Origin: Clostridia bacterium
GTDB lineage: Bacteria; Bacillota; Clostridia; Christensenellales; Aristaeellaceae
Direction: 5' to 3'
DNA length: 64,000 nucleotides
Assembly: GCA_017527065.1 (NCBI GenBank)
Contig: JAFXQO010000074.1
Span: forward strand, 87,150-151,149
The translations under genes were made by a program, and so were the position numbers. Shown here piece after piece: positions 1 to 8,352 of this stretch (positions within the stretch are counted from its first letter, which is position 1; the number at the start of each line of letters is the position of its first letter). The notes below the pieces were generated by a model. The model saw nothing but the letters and a program-made list of their open reading frames with translations, was not told the origin of the DNA and ran no database searches.

Positions 1-84
1 CACGGCCGCCGCCACGCCCGTGAGCCCGCCGCCCACGACGATCAGATCCCATGTCTTTTCGGTCATTGCCTGAATGATGCTCAT
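1..84 (-). CDS. FAD-dependent oxidoreductase, N-terminal fragment
   Basis: Only the first 28 codons lie in the window; the gene continues beyond the left edge. The translation contains DLIVVGGGLTGVAAA, a beta strand followed by GGGLTG, the dinucleotide-binding glycine motif at the start of FAD-dependent oxidoreductases. The ATG at 84 is preceded by a GAGAGGA ribosome site about nine bases upstream, which favours it over the ATG at 66. A strong sigma-A-like promoter lies 115-145 bases upstream, so the gene is probably transcribed on its own. Substrate and subfamily cannot be told from this fragment. Confidence 0.7.
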   Translation of the reverse strand, partial: MSIIQAMTEKTWDLIVVGGGLTGVAAAV

Positions 85-198
85 GGTTTTCCATCCTCTC
101 TTTCGCCTGTCGGTCCGTCATTTCCCTTGCCCGGGCGTTGTCCCGCGCCTTCTCCCGTCCGTATCCGGCGGATATGGAAACGCCGCTACTATACCAGC

Positions 199-227
199 AT
201 TATACCAGATCGCGCATCGGCTGTAAA
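199..227 (-). promoter_or_regulatory. Sigma-A-type promoter for the FAD oxidoreductase
   Basis: On the minus strand TTTACA (227-222) and TATAAT (204-199) are 17 bases apart, and TGG immediately before the -10 gives an extended -10 (TGN). It points toward the truncated oxidoreductase, leaving a leader of roughly 100 bases. Confidence 0.6.
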
Positions 228-255
228 CGCGTATTTGACGGCGGAGCGCGGCCGC

Positions 256-1311
256 TTATACGCGCTCCAGTCTCTTCAATCCCTCCGCCGCGTCCTGGCC
301 GAGGATCTCCGGCCGCTTCTCGAAATCATATTGCTCGTGAAACCGGTCCAGCGCCTTGAGAAACGCCTTCTTCCCGTGTTTTCTTATATAGAGCGACTGC
401 GCCTTCGCCGCGCCCGCGCCGTCGTTGGAGGGAATGTAGAATCCCTTTTCGCAGGCTTCCAGGCCGTCGCATTCGTAACACCCGTCGATCCCCTTTTCCC
501 CGCAGCATTTGGCGTTGGGGCACTGGCCGTCCGGCGAGAGGGTCGCGAAGGAGCAGGCGTTGTACGCCGTCCTGCAGGAGCCGCACCATTCGCCCAGGAA
601 GCAGTGGTTGCAGGATAAGCCGCAGTACGCCACGGGGTCGACGCCCTTGCGCGCTTCCCTGCACAGCCTGTTCTTGATCCGGCGCATGGCCTCGATGTGC
701 ATGATCCAGTGGCGGCTGAAGGGCATGCCGATCAGCCCCCGGACGTCCTTCCCGCACCAGTAGCCGATCAGCCAGAAGGCCTTTTCGTCTTCGCTGACGC
801 ACCCGGAGGCAACCAGCCTGGCCTGGGTGTCTTCCCCGAATTTCCGCTTCAAATCGGCATACGCGAGGCCCGAAAGGATCCGGTTGGTCGACGCCATGAC
901 CTCCCCCGCGTAGCGGTAAAGCGCCCCGATGTCCAGCCGCCGGGAGAACTCCACGATCTCATCCCCGGCGAGCTCGTTTCCCGTCGTCGCGATGGGAGAA
1001 CGGATGGCTTCGCGGAAGTTCCGCCCGAAGAAGACCTGTTCGTCCTCCGCGATCATCTCGTGGGCCACGATGTCCTCGATTCGGAATATGTGCCAGATGG
1101 AATACCCCAGCGTCTTGCTGTGATAGCCGTCCGCCCCGGCGAAGGGGGCCCGGCAAAAGGCTTCGGCCGGGTAGTTCATCACGATCTGGGTGATCTGGGC
1201 GAACATCTCCTCCCTGAACGCGATGAGTTTATCAACGCCCTCCCTGAAGGTCGCCTCCTTTGAAAGCAGCGCCTTCACTTCCTTGAGCTTGTCAGACCAG
1301 CCCTTGTCCAC
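256..1311 (-). CDS. DinB-like plus DUF3795 cysteine-rich protein
   Basis: A 351-residue protein with two parts. Residues 1 to about 215 resemble a DinB/YfiT four-helix domain, with spaced histidines (HSK, IWHIF, HWIMH) that could bind a metal. The C-terminal part is cysteine-rich (YCGLSCNHC, CGSCR, CPNAKCCGEKG, CYECDGLEAC) and matches the DUF3795 pattern, probably a metal-binding domain of unknown function. The start is GTG at 1311, five or six bases after GGAGG. It lies 39 bases behind the DUF402 gene and is probably co-transcribed with it. The domain pairing is the odd feature. No specific function is assigned. Confidence 0.7.
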   Translation of the reverse strand: MDKGWSDKLKEVKALLSKEATFREGVDKLIAFREEMFAQITQIVMNYPAEAFCRAPFAGADGYHSKTLGYSIWHIFRIEDIVAHEMIAEDEQVFFGRNFREAIRSPIATTGNELAGDEIVEFSRRLDIGALYRYAGEVMASTNRILSGLAYADLKRKFGEDTQARLVASGCVSEDEKAFWLIGYWCGKDVRGLIGMPFSRHWIMHIEAMRRIKNRLCREARKGVDPVAYCGLSCNHCFLGEWCGSCRTAYNACSFATLSPDGQCPNAKCCGEKGIDGCYECDGLEACEKGFYIPSNDGAGAAKAQSLYIRKHGKKAFLKALDRFHEQYDFEKRPEILGQDAAEGLKRLERV

Positions 1312-1350
1312 TGTGATCCTCCTTCCGCCGCGCCGGCGGGCGGCTTATTA

Positions 1351-1962
1351 TCATAACCTGGCGGCCTCTCCCCGCGCGATCCGCTCCTCGACGATCTGCC
1401 GGACGGCTGCGCACCAGGCGTCCGTCCCGCGGATGTCCGCGGCGCAGTCCCGCAGGATGGCGTCGCGCTCCGCCAGGGCGGCGTCATACTGGCCCCGGGT
1501 GAGCTCGCCGGAGGCGAAGGCCGCGTCCAGCTCGTCCCGGTCGTCGACCTTGACGTCCCCCTCGGGCGAGAAGATGACGTCCAGGTACTTGTCGACATAG
1601 ACCGCGACGCCCCGCGCGTCGTACTCTATTCCCTCGATGACGTCGACGTACCAGACGGAAGGCTGATACCTTTCGTCCGCAGCGGCGGGATACCTGCTTC
1701 TTTCCGCGTCGTGGGTCCCATCCGGGAAATACTTGACCGTGATCACCCGGCTTTCATGATCCGGGACCAGCTCCAGCCAGGTCATGCCGGGGCCCGTGAC
1801 CCGCACCCTGCCCGCCCGGGGCATTTCCCAGAAGGTCTCTCTGACGTCCGTACATCGGATCAGGCAGGCCAGGCCGTGAAACAGCGGGTGGTCGACCCGC
1901 GTCTGGTAGTAGGGGAATCCCTGGAATCCCCAGGCGTCCCGGTTCAATCGCTTGCGCTTCAT
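1351..1962 (-). CDS. DUF402 domain-containing protein
   Basis: A 203-residue protein of the DUF402 family, which includes Gram-positive nucleoside tri/diphosphatases (Ntdp/YgaC) and the archaeal RNase FAU-1. The family core is visible in the second half: WYVDVIEGIEYD, then YVDKYLDVIFSPEGDVKVDD with its metal-binding acidic residues, then DELDAAFASGELT. Likely a cytoplasmic metal-dependent phosphohydrolase acting on nucleotides or RNA; the substrate is inference. The ATG at 1962 has only a weak GGTGAT ribosome site. It lies 19 bases downstream of the hydrolase gene, in the same minus-strand run. Confidence 0.75.
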   Translation of the reverse strand: MKRKRLNRDAWGFQGFPYYQTRVDHPLFHGLACLIRCTDVRETFWEMPRAGRVRVTGPGMTWLELVPDHESRVITVKYFPDGTHDAERSRYPAAADERYQPSVWYVDVIEGIEYDARGVAVYVDKYLDVIFSPEGDVKVDDRDELDAAFASGELTRGQYDAALAERDAILRDCAADIRGTDAWCAAVRQIVEERIARGEAARL

Positions 1963-1981
1963 GACTTATCACCGCAATCGG

Positions 1982-2791
1982 TTATGGTCGTTCGAGGAAG
2001 CTGAAAACCCGATCGTAGAAGTCGCCGGCTTCTTCGTAGGCGGCGTGGCCAAGGCCGTCGTACACGTAAAGTTCGCTGCCGGGAATGCGCGCCTTCATTT
2101 CATAGGACGCGTCGATCCCCACGATTTTGTCGTCCGCCCCGCCGATGATGAGCGTGGGGCAGGCGATTTTTCCCAGCTCGTCCAGGGCGTCGAACCCGAG
2201 GATCGCTTCGGCGTTGACGAGGAACCGGTCGTAGCTGGCCGGCTTGCCCAGAAGGCCCAAAAGCGGGTAAAAGGGCCGGTACCTTTTCAGATACCGCGGG
2301 GAGTAGCTCTTTTCCGCCGTGTCGGTCATAAGACCCCTGTGGTCGCCGCGCCTGGCGTATTCGATCCAGCGGAAGACGCGGTCCTGGACGAGGGGATTAG
2401 CCCGGGGAGCCGAAACGGCGATCACCAGTTTTTCCACCAGGCCGGCGCAGTCTATGGCGAGGCGCTGGGCGATCATGCCGCCCTGGGACACGCCCAGCAG
2501 GCAGACCTTTCCCAGCCCCAGCCTTTCCAGCGCCACGGCCTGGTCGTCCGCCATGTCGCGGATGGAATAGCCCTCGGGGAGATCGTCTCTCCTGCTGAAC
2601 ATATAGACGGTGTATCCGCTGAAATAGCGCCGGTAGGGCAGCGACAGCGGCAGCGCCTTCTCCTTTACCGTCGCCAGTCCGTCGGACAGCCCGGGGAGCA
2701 CCGCCAGCGCCTTCTCCCCGTGTCCGAAGGAGACGTAGGACATCGCCCCGCCGCCGAGCGGGACCTGCCCGCCTTTGATATTCCGGAACAC
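1982..2791 (-). CDS. Alpha/beta hydrolase
   Basis: A 269-residue alpha/beta-hydrolase-fold protein. The nucleophile elbow is GVSQGG (Ser near residue 119), the acid is probably Asp in GGADDKIVG, and the catalytic His is in GLGHAAYEE near the C terminus. There is no signal peptide, so it is cytoplasmic. Ester, lactone or thioester substrates are all possible. It starts with GTG at 2791, with a GGAG site about ten bases upstream, and lies just behind the NUDIX gene, suggesting one transcript for the four small enzymes here. Confidence 0.85.
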   Translation of the reverse strand: MFRNIKGGQVPLGGGAMSYVSFGHGEKALAVLPGLSDGLATVKEKALPLSLPYRRYFSGYTVYMFSRRDDLPEGYSIRDMADDQAVALERLGLGKVCLLGVSQGGMIAQRLAIDCAGLVEKLVIAVSAPRANPLVQDRVFRWIEYARRGDHRGLMTDTAEKSYSPRYLKRYRPFYPLLGLLGKPASYDRFLVNAEAILGFDALDELGKIACPTLIIGGADDKIVGIDASYEMKARIPGSELYVYDGLGHAAYEEAGDFYDRVFSFLERP

Positions 2792-2814
2792 GCCGGCTCA
2801 CTCCTCTCCCGAAT

Positions 2815-3369
2815 TCAGACGGGCAGACCCAAATGATTCCTCAGGACCCGCAATCCGCCGGCCGGCACGCAGAACCGGCGGCGGTCGGTCTGGATCTCCC
2901 GCCAGACGGTTTCCAAATCGAACCAGCGGACCTCGTCCACCTCGGACGCCTGGAGCGTCAGCGCGCTTATGTCCACCGGAGCGTCGTAGACGTAGACCCA
3001 TGAGACCTCGTTGTCCCTGAACAAACGCCCGTGGAACGTCTTTTCATATCGGGTGCGAAAGATCCCGGCGAAGCGCAGCTGCCCAGGCCCGGCGGCGACG
3101 CCCAGCTCCTCCCGCAGCTCGCGCAGGGCCGAGGGCAGCGGCTCGTCCCCCGCCGGGATATGCCCCGCGGAGGATGTGTCGTATAGGCCGGGATACGACT
3201 CCTTTTCCATGCTGCGCTTCTGCAGCAGGACATCGATGCCCTCCGCGCTCCTCCGGATCACCCACACGTGGGACGTCCTGTGGCGGACGCCGTCCCTGTG
3301 GGCCTCGTCGCGGGATATTGTCTTTCCCGTCGGCATCCCGTTTTCATCCACGATGTCAAGATACTCCAT
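2815..3369 (-). CDS. NUDIX hydrolase (Idi/YfcD-like)
   Basis: A 184-residue NUDIX hydrolase. The opening EYLDIVDENG followed by HRTSHVWVI is typical of the isopentenyl-diphosphate isomerase/YfcD-like group. The Nudix box runs from GHIPAG to RELREELG; the first acidic residue of the box is Asp rather than Glu. I place the start at ATG 3369, which has GAGGTG just upstream; an in-frame ATG at 3393 would add eight residues but has no ribosome site. It is the first gene of the minus-strand group driven by the promoter at 3425-3453. Confidence 0.8.
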   Translation of the reverse strand: MEYLDIVDENGMPTGKTISRDEAHRDGVRHRTSHVWVIRRSAEGIDVLLQKRSMEKESYPGLYDTSSAGHIPAGDEPLPSALRELREELGVAAGPGQLRFAGIFRTRYEKTFHGRLFRDNEVSWVYVYDAPVDISALTLQASEVDEVRWFDLETVWREIQTDRRRFCVPAGGLRVLRNHLGLPV

Positions 3370-3424
3370 ATTCACCTCGGCCATGAGCCGCATAGATTTC
3401 CGGACGGCGGCTTTGAACGCATAT

Positions 3425-3453
3425 AGTATAACCGAAATGGTTCACGTTTTCAA
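3425..3453 (-). promoter_or_regulatory. Sigma-A-type promoter for the NUDIX-hydrolase-DUF402 run
   Basis: On the minus strand TTGAAA (3453-3448) and TATACT (3430-3425) are 17 bases apart. It points to the NUDIX gene 56 bases away. Confidence 0.6.
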
Positions 3454-3567
3454 GGATTCCCGGACAAAACGGGGGAAGAAAGCCCCTTCATCTTCCCATA
3501 TCATGTTTTTTGCGGGCCGTTCCCCTGCCGCCGTCAGAAAAACGGGGAGATTGTCACGTTTTTTACC

Positions 3568-3596
3568 TTGAGTTTTTCTGGTTTTTACAGTATGCT
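3568..3596 (+). promoter_or_regulatory. Sigma-A-type promoter for the sugar ABC operon
   Basis: TTGAGT (3568-3573) and TATGCT (3591-3596) are 17 bases apart, about 50 bases before the first permease start. It is divergent from the promoter at 3425-3453, so the 250-base gap carries both. No clear operator palindrome was seen. Confidence 0.5.
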
Positions 3597-3644
3597 ATGG
3601 GTGGTCGATTGTCAATGCGTTTTTCAGCGCGAGGAGGGCGGGGC

Positions 3645-4592
3645 ATGAAGACGGCCGGTTCCATTCAGTCCCACGCCGGCGACCGGCGGCGGCATTTCTT
3701 GGCCTCCGTGCGCAAGCACAGGCTGCATCTGATCATGCTCGTGCCGGTCCTGGCGCAGTTTATCATCTTCAAATACGGGCCGCTATACGGCGTGACGCTG
3801 GCGTTCAAGGAGTTCCGCATACTGCAGGGCATCACGGGCAGCCCCTGGGTGGGGCTGGCCAATTTCCGGCGGCTGTTCACCTCCTTCGATTTCAAAAACG
3901 TGTTCGTCAACACCGTTTCCATCGCCTGCCTGAAATTCGTGTTCGGCTTTCCCGCGCCGATCATCCTGGCGCTGGCGCTGAACGAGCTGCGCTTTCCCCG
4001 CTTCAAGCGGGTGACCCAGAGCATCTCGTATCTGCCGCATTTCATCTCCTGGGTCATCCTCACGGGCATCTTCATGGAGGTGCTCTCGCCCTCCCGGGGG
4101 CCGGTGAACGCCCTCATCAAGATGCTGGGCGGGGAGCCCATCTTCTTCCTGGGCAGCCCGCGCTATTTCCGCTCCACGCTGGTCGTCACGGGCATCTAGC
4201 AGAGCGTCGGCTGGGGCTCCATCATCTACCTGGCGGCGCTGGGCGGCGTGAACGAGGAGCTTTACGACGCGGCGCGGGTGGACGGCTGCGGCCGCTGGCG
4301 GCGCATCTGGCACGTGACGCTGCCGGGCATCCTGCCCACGGTGACCATCATGCTGATCCTGGCCGTGGGTTCCCTGGTGGAGGACAATTTCGACCAGATC
4401 TTCAACATGCTCAACCCCGCCGTGTACTCGGTGGGCGACGTGCTGGGCACCTACATCTACCGGCAGGGCGTCACCAACATGGACTATTCCTATTCGACCG
4501 CGGCGGAGCTGTTTAGAAACCTCATCTCCCTGGCGCTGGTGGTGAGCGCGAACTTCGTTTCCAAGCGGGTCAACGAATACGGACTCTGGTAG
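3645..4592 (+). pseudogene. ABC carbohydrate permease (LplB-like), interrupted by in-frame TAG
   Basis: Reads as a 315-residue inner-membrane permease of the MalF/LplB type, except that codon 185 (4197-4199) is TAG. Both halves are in the same frame. The text around the stop (TGI-stop-QSVGWGS) matches the family motif in which this position is normally Trp, so TGG to TAG is a one-base change. The EAA loop that contacts the ATPase (EELYDAARVDG, about residues 204-214) lies after the stop, so the truncated product would be inactive. The start at 3645 follows GAGGAGGGCGG; an ATG at 3615 is less well placed. A GTG at 4248 could restart translation but has no convincing ribosome site. It could be a real null allele, a strain variant or a sequence error. 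Confidence 0.85.
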
Positions 4593-4605
4593 AGGAGGCG
4601 CAGAT

Positions 4606-5523
4606 ATGAGTATGCAAAGGGCGGAGGCCAAGCCGCGCAACCGCATCTACGAGAGCCGGGGCGAGCCCTTCTTTCAGGCCGCGCTGGTGATCGTCTTCAT
4701 CCTGCTCAGCGTCACCTTCCTCTATCCCTACTGGCACGTGGCGGTGACCTCCTTTACCTCGCCGGACTTCGCCTCCGCTTCAGGCTTCAAGCTGTGGCCG
4801 CGGGCGTGGTCGTGGGACGCCTACATCCATATGTTCGACGCCAGCTTCCTGTGGTCGGGGTATCTGAACACCATCAAGGTGGTGCTGCTGGGCTGGAGCT
4901 GCTCCCTCACGGGCGTCATTCTGGGCGCGTATCCCCTCTCCAAGCGCGATCTGCCGCTGCGGGGCGTGTTCACCACCATCATACTGGTCACCATGTTCGT
5001 CTCGGGCGGCATGATCCCCACCTATCTTCTGGTGAACAACACGCTGCACATGCGCAACTCCTACTTCGCCATCATACTGCCCCACTGCATTTCGGTGACC
5101 CACGTCATCATCGCCCGGAATTACTTCATGACCCTGCCCGACGAGCTGGAGGAAGCGGCGGTGATCGACGGCGCGAATTCCTGGCAGGTGCTCACGCGGG
5201 TGATGCTGCCGCTCTCCACCCCCATTCTGGCCACCATCAGCCTGTGGGTCATCGTGAGCAACTGGAACGCCTACTTCAACTGCCTGCTCTACATCACGGA
5301 CTCCAAGAAATACGTGCTGCAGGTGGTGCTCCGGCGCATCATACTGACCGACTCCAAGGAGATGACCGCCGCCAGCGAAGCCGTGGCCAATTCGACCGAC
5401 ACGGACATCGTCACGCTTCGCGCCGCCTCCATCATGCTGGCGACCATCCCCATCATCTGCGTGTATCCCTTCCTGCAGAAGTACTTCGTGAAGGGCATGC
5501 TGATCGGCTCCCTGAAGGGATGA
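4606..5523 (+). CDS. ABC carbohydrate permease (YtcP/LplC-like)
   Basis: A 305-residue permease of the MalG/YtcP type, the partner of the preceding permease. It has an N-terminal membrane segment at about residues 24-42, further segments, and the EAA loop at 181-199 (LEEAAVIDGANSWQ), followed by the family C terminus KGMLIGSLKG. It should form the heterodimeric channel that passes sugars or oligosaccharides delivered by the binding protein. No ATPase gene is nearby, which is usual for this group because a shared MsmX-type ATPase encoded elsewhere serves many importers. It starts 13 bases after the permease stop, behind GAGGAGG. The gene is intact. Confidence 0.92.
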   Translation: MSMQRAEAKPRNRIYESRGEPFFQAALVIVFILLSVTFLYPYWHVAVTSFTSPDFASASGFKLWPRAWSWDAYIHMFDASFLWSGYLNTIKVVLLGWSCSLTGVILGAYPLSKRDLPLRGVFTTIILVTMFVSGGMIPTYLLVNNTLHMRNSYFAIILPHCISVTHVIIARNYFMTLPDELEEAAVIDGANSWQVLTRVMLPLSTPILATISLWVIVSNWNAYFNCLLYITDSKKYVLQVVLRRIILTDSKEMTAASEAVANSTDTDIVTLRAASIMLATIPIICVYPFLQKYFVKGMLIGSLKG

Positions 5524-5540
5524 GCCGCGCGCGGCGCGGC

Positions 5541-5570
5541 AATGGGGAAATTGGGAATGGGGAATGAAAT
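5541..5570 (+). repeat. Solo GGGAAT-type short tandem repeat
   Basis: Short near-tandem copies of GGGAAT/GGGGAAT lie between the second permease and the binding protein. The same text occurs at 63620-63653 and, inverted, at 55641-55672, and resembles the arms of the composite repeat between gyrB and gyrA. Confidence 0.6.
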
Positions 5571-5650
5571 TGCCCGAAGCCCGTTCCGGCCCTGTGTGTT
5601 TTGATTTTTCAGCGCGGAAGCGCTGGAATATAGAGTAAGGAGGTATTCCC

Positions 5651-7231
5651 ATGAAGAAACTGTTTTGCCTGCTCCTGTGCCTGCTGATGGCCACGTCGGC
5701 CGTCGCGCTGGCCGACGCGGACCTGAGCGCCTACAAGTCGGACCCGGCGGAAAAGATCGAGATCGCCTGGCTGGCCGGCCACGACACCGACGCCATCCCC
5801 GAGGGCGACACCATCGTCGCCTGGCTGGAGGAGAAATTCAACGTGGACCTGAACGTGTGGTTCCTGGAGCGCGAGAACTACGACGAGCTGCTCACCACCC
5901 GCATCATCGGCGGCGAAGTGCCGGATGTGTTCATGCTGCAGAACGCCGAGCAGTTCTCCAAGTACGTGAAGCAGGGCGTCGTGATGCCGCTGCCCCTCGA
6001 GGTCGTCAAGCAGTGCATGCCCGAGAGCTACGCCTGGCTGATCGAGTATGATCCCGGCTGCTTCAACACCGTGTCCTACGCCGGCGTGAACTACGGCCTG
6101 CCCCGCGTCAACGGCGACGGCCGCTTCAACTACGCGCCCTTCTGGCGCGCCGACTGGCTGGCGAAGTTCGGCTATACCGACGGCAAGGTGCCCATGACCC
6201 TCGAGGAGTGCGAGGAAGTGTTCTACAAGTTCGCCAACGAGGATCCTGACGGCAACGGCGAGAAGGACACCTACGCCCTGAGCAACACCGGCATGAACCC
6301 CATCTTCGGCGCCTTCGGCGCACTGCCGGATCGCTGGATCGAGGACGAGAACGGCGATTTGGTTTACGGCGCCGTGTATCCCGGCATGAAGGACGCCCTG
6401 ACGCTGCTGGCCAAGTGGTACAAGGACGGCCTGATCGATCCCGAGTTCATCACCGGCGAGAACCAGGGCGGCTACTGGGCTCTGTCCGTGCCCTTTGAGA
6501 ACGGCCAGATCGGCTTCTCCTCTTCCGGCGCGTACTATCACCTGGCGCCCGACTTCGACGGCCCCAAGGACGAGGAGACCGGCGTGGGCGGCAACTTCCA
6601 GTACGGCCGCACCATGCGCACCTTCGCCTCCACCGTGGGCTATGAGAACATGATCATCGGCTACAACCCCGTGGGCCCGGACGGCAAGCAGGGCGGCGAG
6701 AGCTGGGGCCTGACCACCGACGAGGCCATCGTGTTCAGCTACAAGCTGGCCGACCAGCCCGCCAAGGTCGCCCGCATCCTGGAGATCATCAACGACATCG
6801 GCTCCAACATGGAGACCTGGGAGAAGATCTGGAACTGGGATCTGGAGTCTGATCAGTACGACTACGACGAGCTGCTGGGCTGGGTTGCCAAGGAAGGCCA
6901 TGAGAAGGCCGACGAGGGCAGCCACACCAACATGTTCAACACCCTGCAGAACCCCAACTTCGCCATGATCGCCAAGCCCGCGCAGTACAACTGGGCCATG
7001 AGCATGCCGCAGTTCCAGACCGGCGGCTACTCCAACACCATGCTGCCCATCACCACCGCCTCCATGCCCAACTGCTGGACCAGCATGGAGACCCTGCGCC
7101 TGACCACCTACATCGGCATCATCACCGGCGAAGCGCCCGTCGAAGCCTTCGACAGCTTCGTTGACAGCTGGTACGCCATGGGCGGCACCGCCGTCACCGA
7201 GGAAGCCAACGAGTGGTATCACTCCAGGTAA
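5651..7231 (+). CDS. ABC extracellular solute-binding protein
   Basis: A 526-residue exported protein of the LplA/YtcQ-like solute-binding family. It starts MKKLFCLLLCLLMATS and has a signal-peptidase-I-like ALADA site near residue 23. There is no lipobox cysteine at the usual place, which is unusual for a Gram-positive binding protein: it might be released, or held by the permeases. Typical family features include WLEEKFNVDL, an EVPDVFML stretch and Trp/Tyr-rich ligand-contact segments. The ribosome site AAGGAGG at 5638 is strong. Codon bias is strong (nearly all GGC, CTG, GAG), suggesting high expression. Likely ligands are oligosaccharides, given the GH92 gene downstream. Confidence 0.9.
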   Translation: MKKLFCLLLCLLMATSAVALADADLSAYKSDPAEKIEIAWLAGHDTDAIPEGDTIVAWLEEKFNVDLNVWFLERENYDELLTTRIIGGEVPDVFMLQNAEQFSKYVKQGVVMPLPLEVVKQCMPESYAWLIEYDPGCFNTVSYAGVNYGLPRVNGDGRFNYAPFWRADWLAKFGYTDGKVPMTLEECEEVFYKFANEDPDGNGEKDTYALSNTGMNPIFGAFGALPDRWIEDENGDLVYGAVYPGMKDALTLLAKWYKDGLIDPEFITGENQGGYWALSVPFENGQIGFSSSGAYYHLAPDFDGPKDEETGVGGNFQYGRTMRTFASTVGYENMIIGYNPVGPDGKQGGESWGLTTDEAIVFSYKLADQPAKVARILEIINDIGSNMETWEKIWNWDLESDQYDYDELLGWVAKEGHEKADEGSHTNMFNTLQNPNFAMIAKPAQYNWAMSMPQFQTGGYSNTMLPITTASMPNCWTSMETLRLTTYIGIITGEAPVEAFDSFVDSWYAMGGTAVTEEANEWYHSR

Positions 7232-7253
7232 TTCATTGATCCAACGCGCTGTG

Positions 7254-7276
7254 GGGGCCGCCTTCGCGACGGCCCC
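7254..7276 (+). terminator. Intercistronic hairpin after the binding-protein gene
   Basis: GGGGCCG (7254-7260) pairs with CGGCCCC (7270-7276) around a nine-base loop, with no T-run after it. It probably protects or attenuates the mRNA after the abundant binding-protein message rather than stopping all transcription. Confidence 0.45.
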
Positions 7277-7318
7277 TGTTGTGCTGTCTGAACGCCGAAC
7301 GGAAAGAGGGAATGAACC

Positions 7319-8332
7319 ATGCCCCTGCCCCATGAATTTACGCCCAAACGCCCGTTGAAGCTGCGGGAGGACGGCGGCTTCCGCATCCTCATGATGAGCG
7401 ACGCCCACCAGAAGCCCGGAGACGATGTGCGCACCATCCGCGCCATGGGCGCGCTCATCGACCGGACGAAGCCCGACCTGGTGATGCTGGGAGGCGACAA
7501 CGTCGCCGCCTGCGCCAGCGAAGCGGATTTCGAGGCGCAGCTGGCCCGCATCGCCTCGCCCATGGAGGAGCGGGGCGTAAGCTGGGCCCACGTCTACGGC
7601 AACCACGACCAGACGCCCGTTCTCTCCAAGCGCTGGCAGCAGGAGAAATACGAAGAGTATCCCCATTGCGTCTCCAAACTGGGTCCCACCGACCTGCCCG
7701 GCGCGGGCAACTACTTCCTGCCCGTCGTGGATGGGGACGGCGAGCCGGTGTTCGGCGTGTGGGGACTGGATTCCCAGCAGGACTGGAAGACCCAGACTGT
7801 GCCGCTCTCCTATGAGGGCGACCTCTACTGGGACGTGATGATGCCCATGCCCATCCAGTCCTATTCGGACTACGACTTCATCCGCTTCGAGCAGGTGATG
7901 TGGTACTGGAACACCTCCGTCCGGCTGGAAAAGCTCTGCGGCCGCAAGATCCCCTCCCTGATGGTGTTCCACATACCGCTCTACGAGTTCAACGCCGTGC
8001 TGAGAAACGCGGGCCGCACGCATCTGAAGGGCGAGTACAACGAGCGGCTGAGCAATTCCGAGATCAATTCCGGCCTCTTCGCGGCGGCCTTCCAGCGGGG
8101 CGACGTGAAGGCCATCTTCGCCGGACACGACCACATCAACACCTTCGACGGCGTGTACTGCGGCATCCACATGGGCTTCGACGGCAGCATCGGCTACCAG
8201 GGCTACGGCGCGCGGGACAACGACCCCGGCCACGACCGGGAGCGGCTGCGGGGCGGACGGATATTCGACATATCCCGCGACGATCCCTGGGACGTGAAGA
8301 CGGACATGGTGTTCGTGGGCGGACTGGACTGA
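7319..8332 (+). CDS. Calcineurin-like metallophosphoesterase
   Basis: A 337-residue cytoplasmic metallophosphoesterase. The dimetal-site motifs are all present: MSDAH (Asp28, His30), GGDN (60-61), GNHDQ (94-98), a later FHIPL histidine and AGHDH (268-272). The arrangement is that of the YkuE/purple-acid-phosphatase-like group often found beside carbohydrate importers. The start at 7319 follows AAAGAGGG. It lies between the binding protein and the GH92 gene, so it probably acts on phosphorylated glycans or phosphodiester-linked sugars released from the imported material; that role is inference. Confidence 0.88.
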   Translation: MPLPHEFTPKRPLKLREDGGFRILMMSDAHQKPGDDVRTIRAMGALIDRTKPDLVMLGGDNVAACASEADFEAQLARIASPMEERGVSWAHVYGNHDQTPVLSKRWQQEKYEEYPHCVSKLGPTDLPGAGNYFLPVVDGDGEPVFGVWGLDSQQDWKTQTVPLSYEGDLYWDVMMPMPIQSYSDYDFIRFEQVMWYWNTSVRLEKLCGRKIPSLMVFHIPLYEFNAVLRNAGRTHLKGEYNERLSNSEINSGLFAAAFQRGDVKAIFAGHDHINTFDGVYCGIHMGFDGSIGYQGYGARDNDPGHDRERLRGGRIFDISRDDPWDVKTDMVFVGGLD

Positions 8333-8352
8333 GGCGGGGAGGATTGACGGCC

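Noticed and set aside
3645-4592. TAG as a reassigned sense codon
   Set aside because: TAG ends the same permease gene at 4590, the GH92 gene and the DUF559 gene, so it works as a normal stop here.
5609-8233. A very long open frame on the minus strand, opposite the binding protein and phosphoesterase genes
   Set aside because: Its product is low-complexity Val/Ala/Gly/His text without motifs, a result of GC-rich codon bias on the other strand; the plus-strand genes have clear families.
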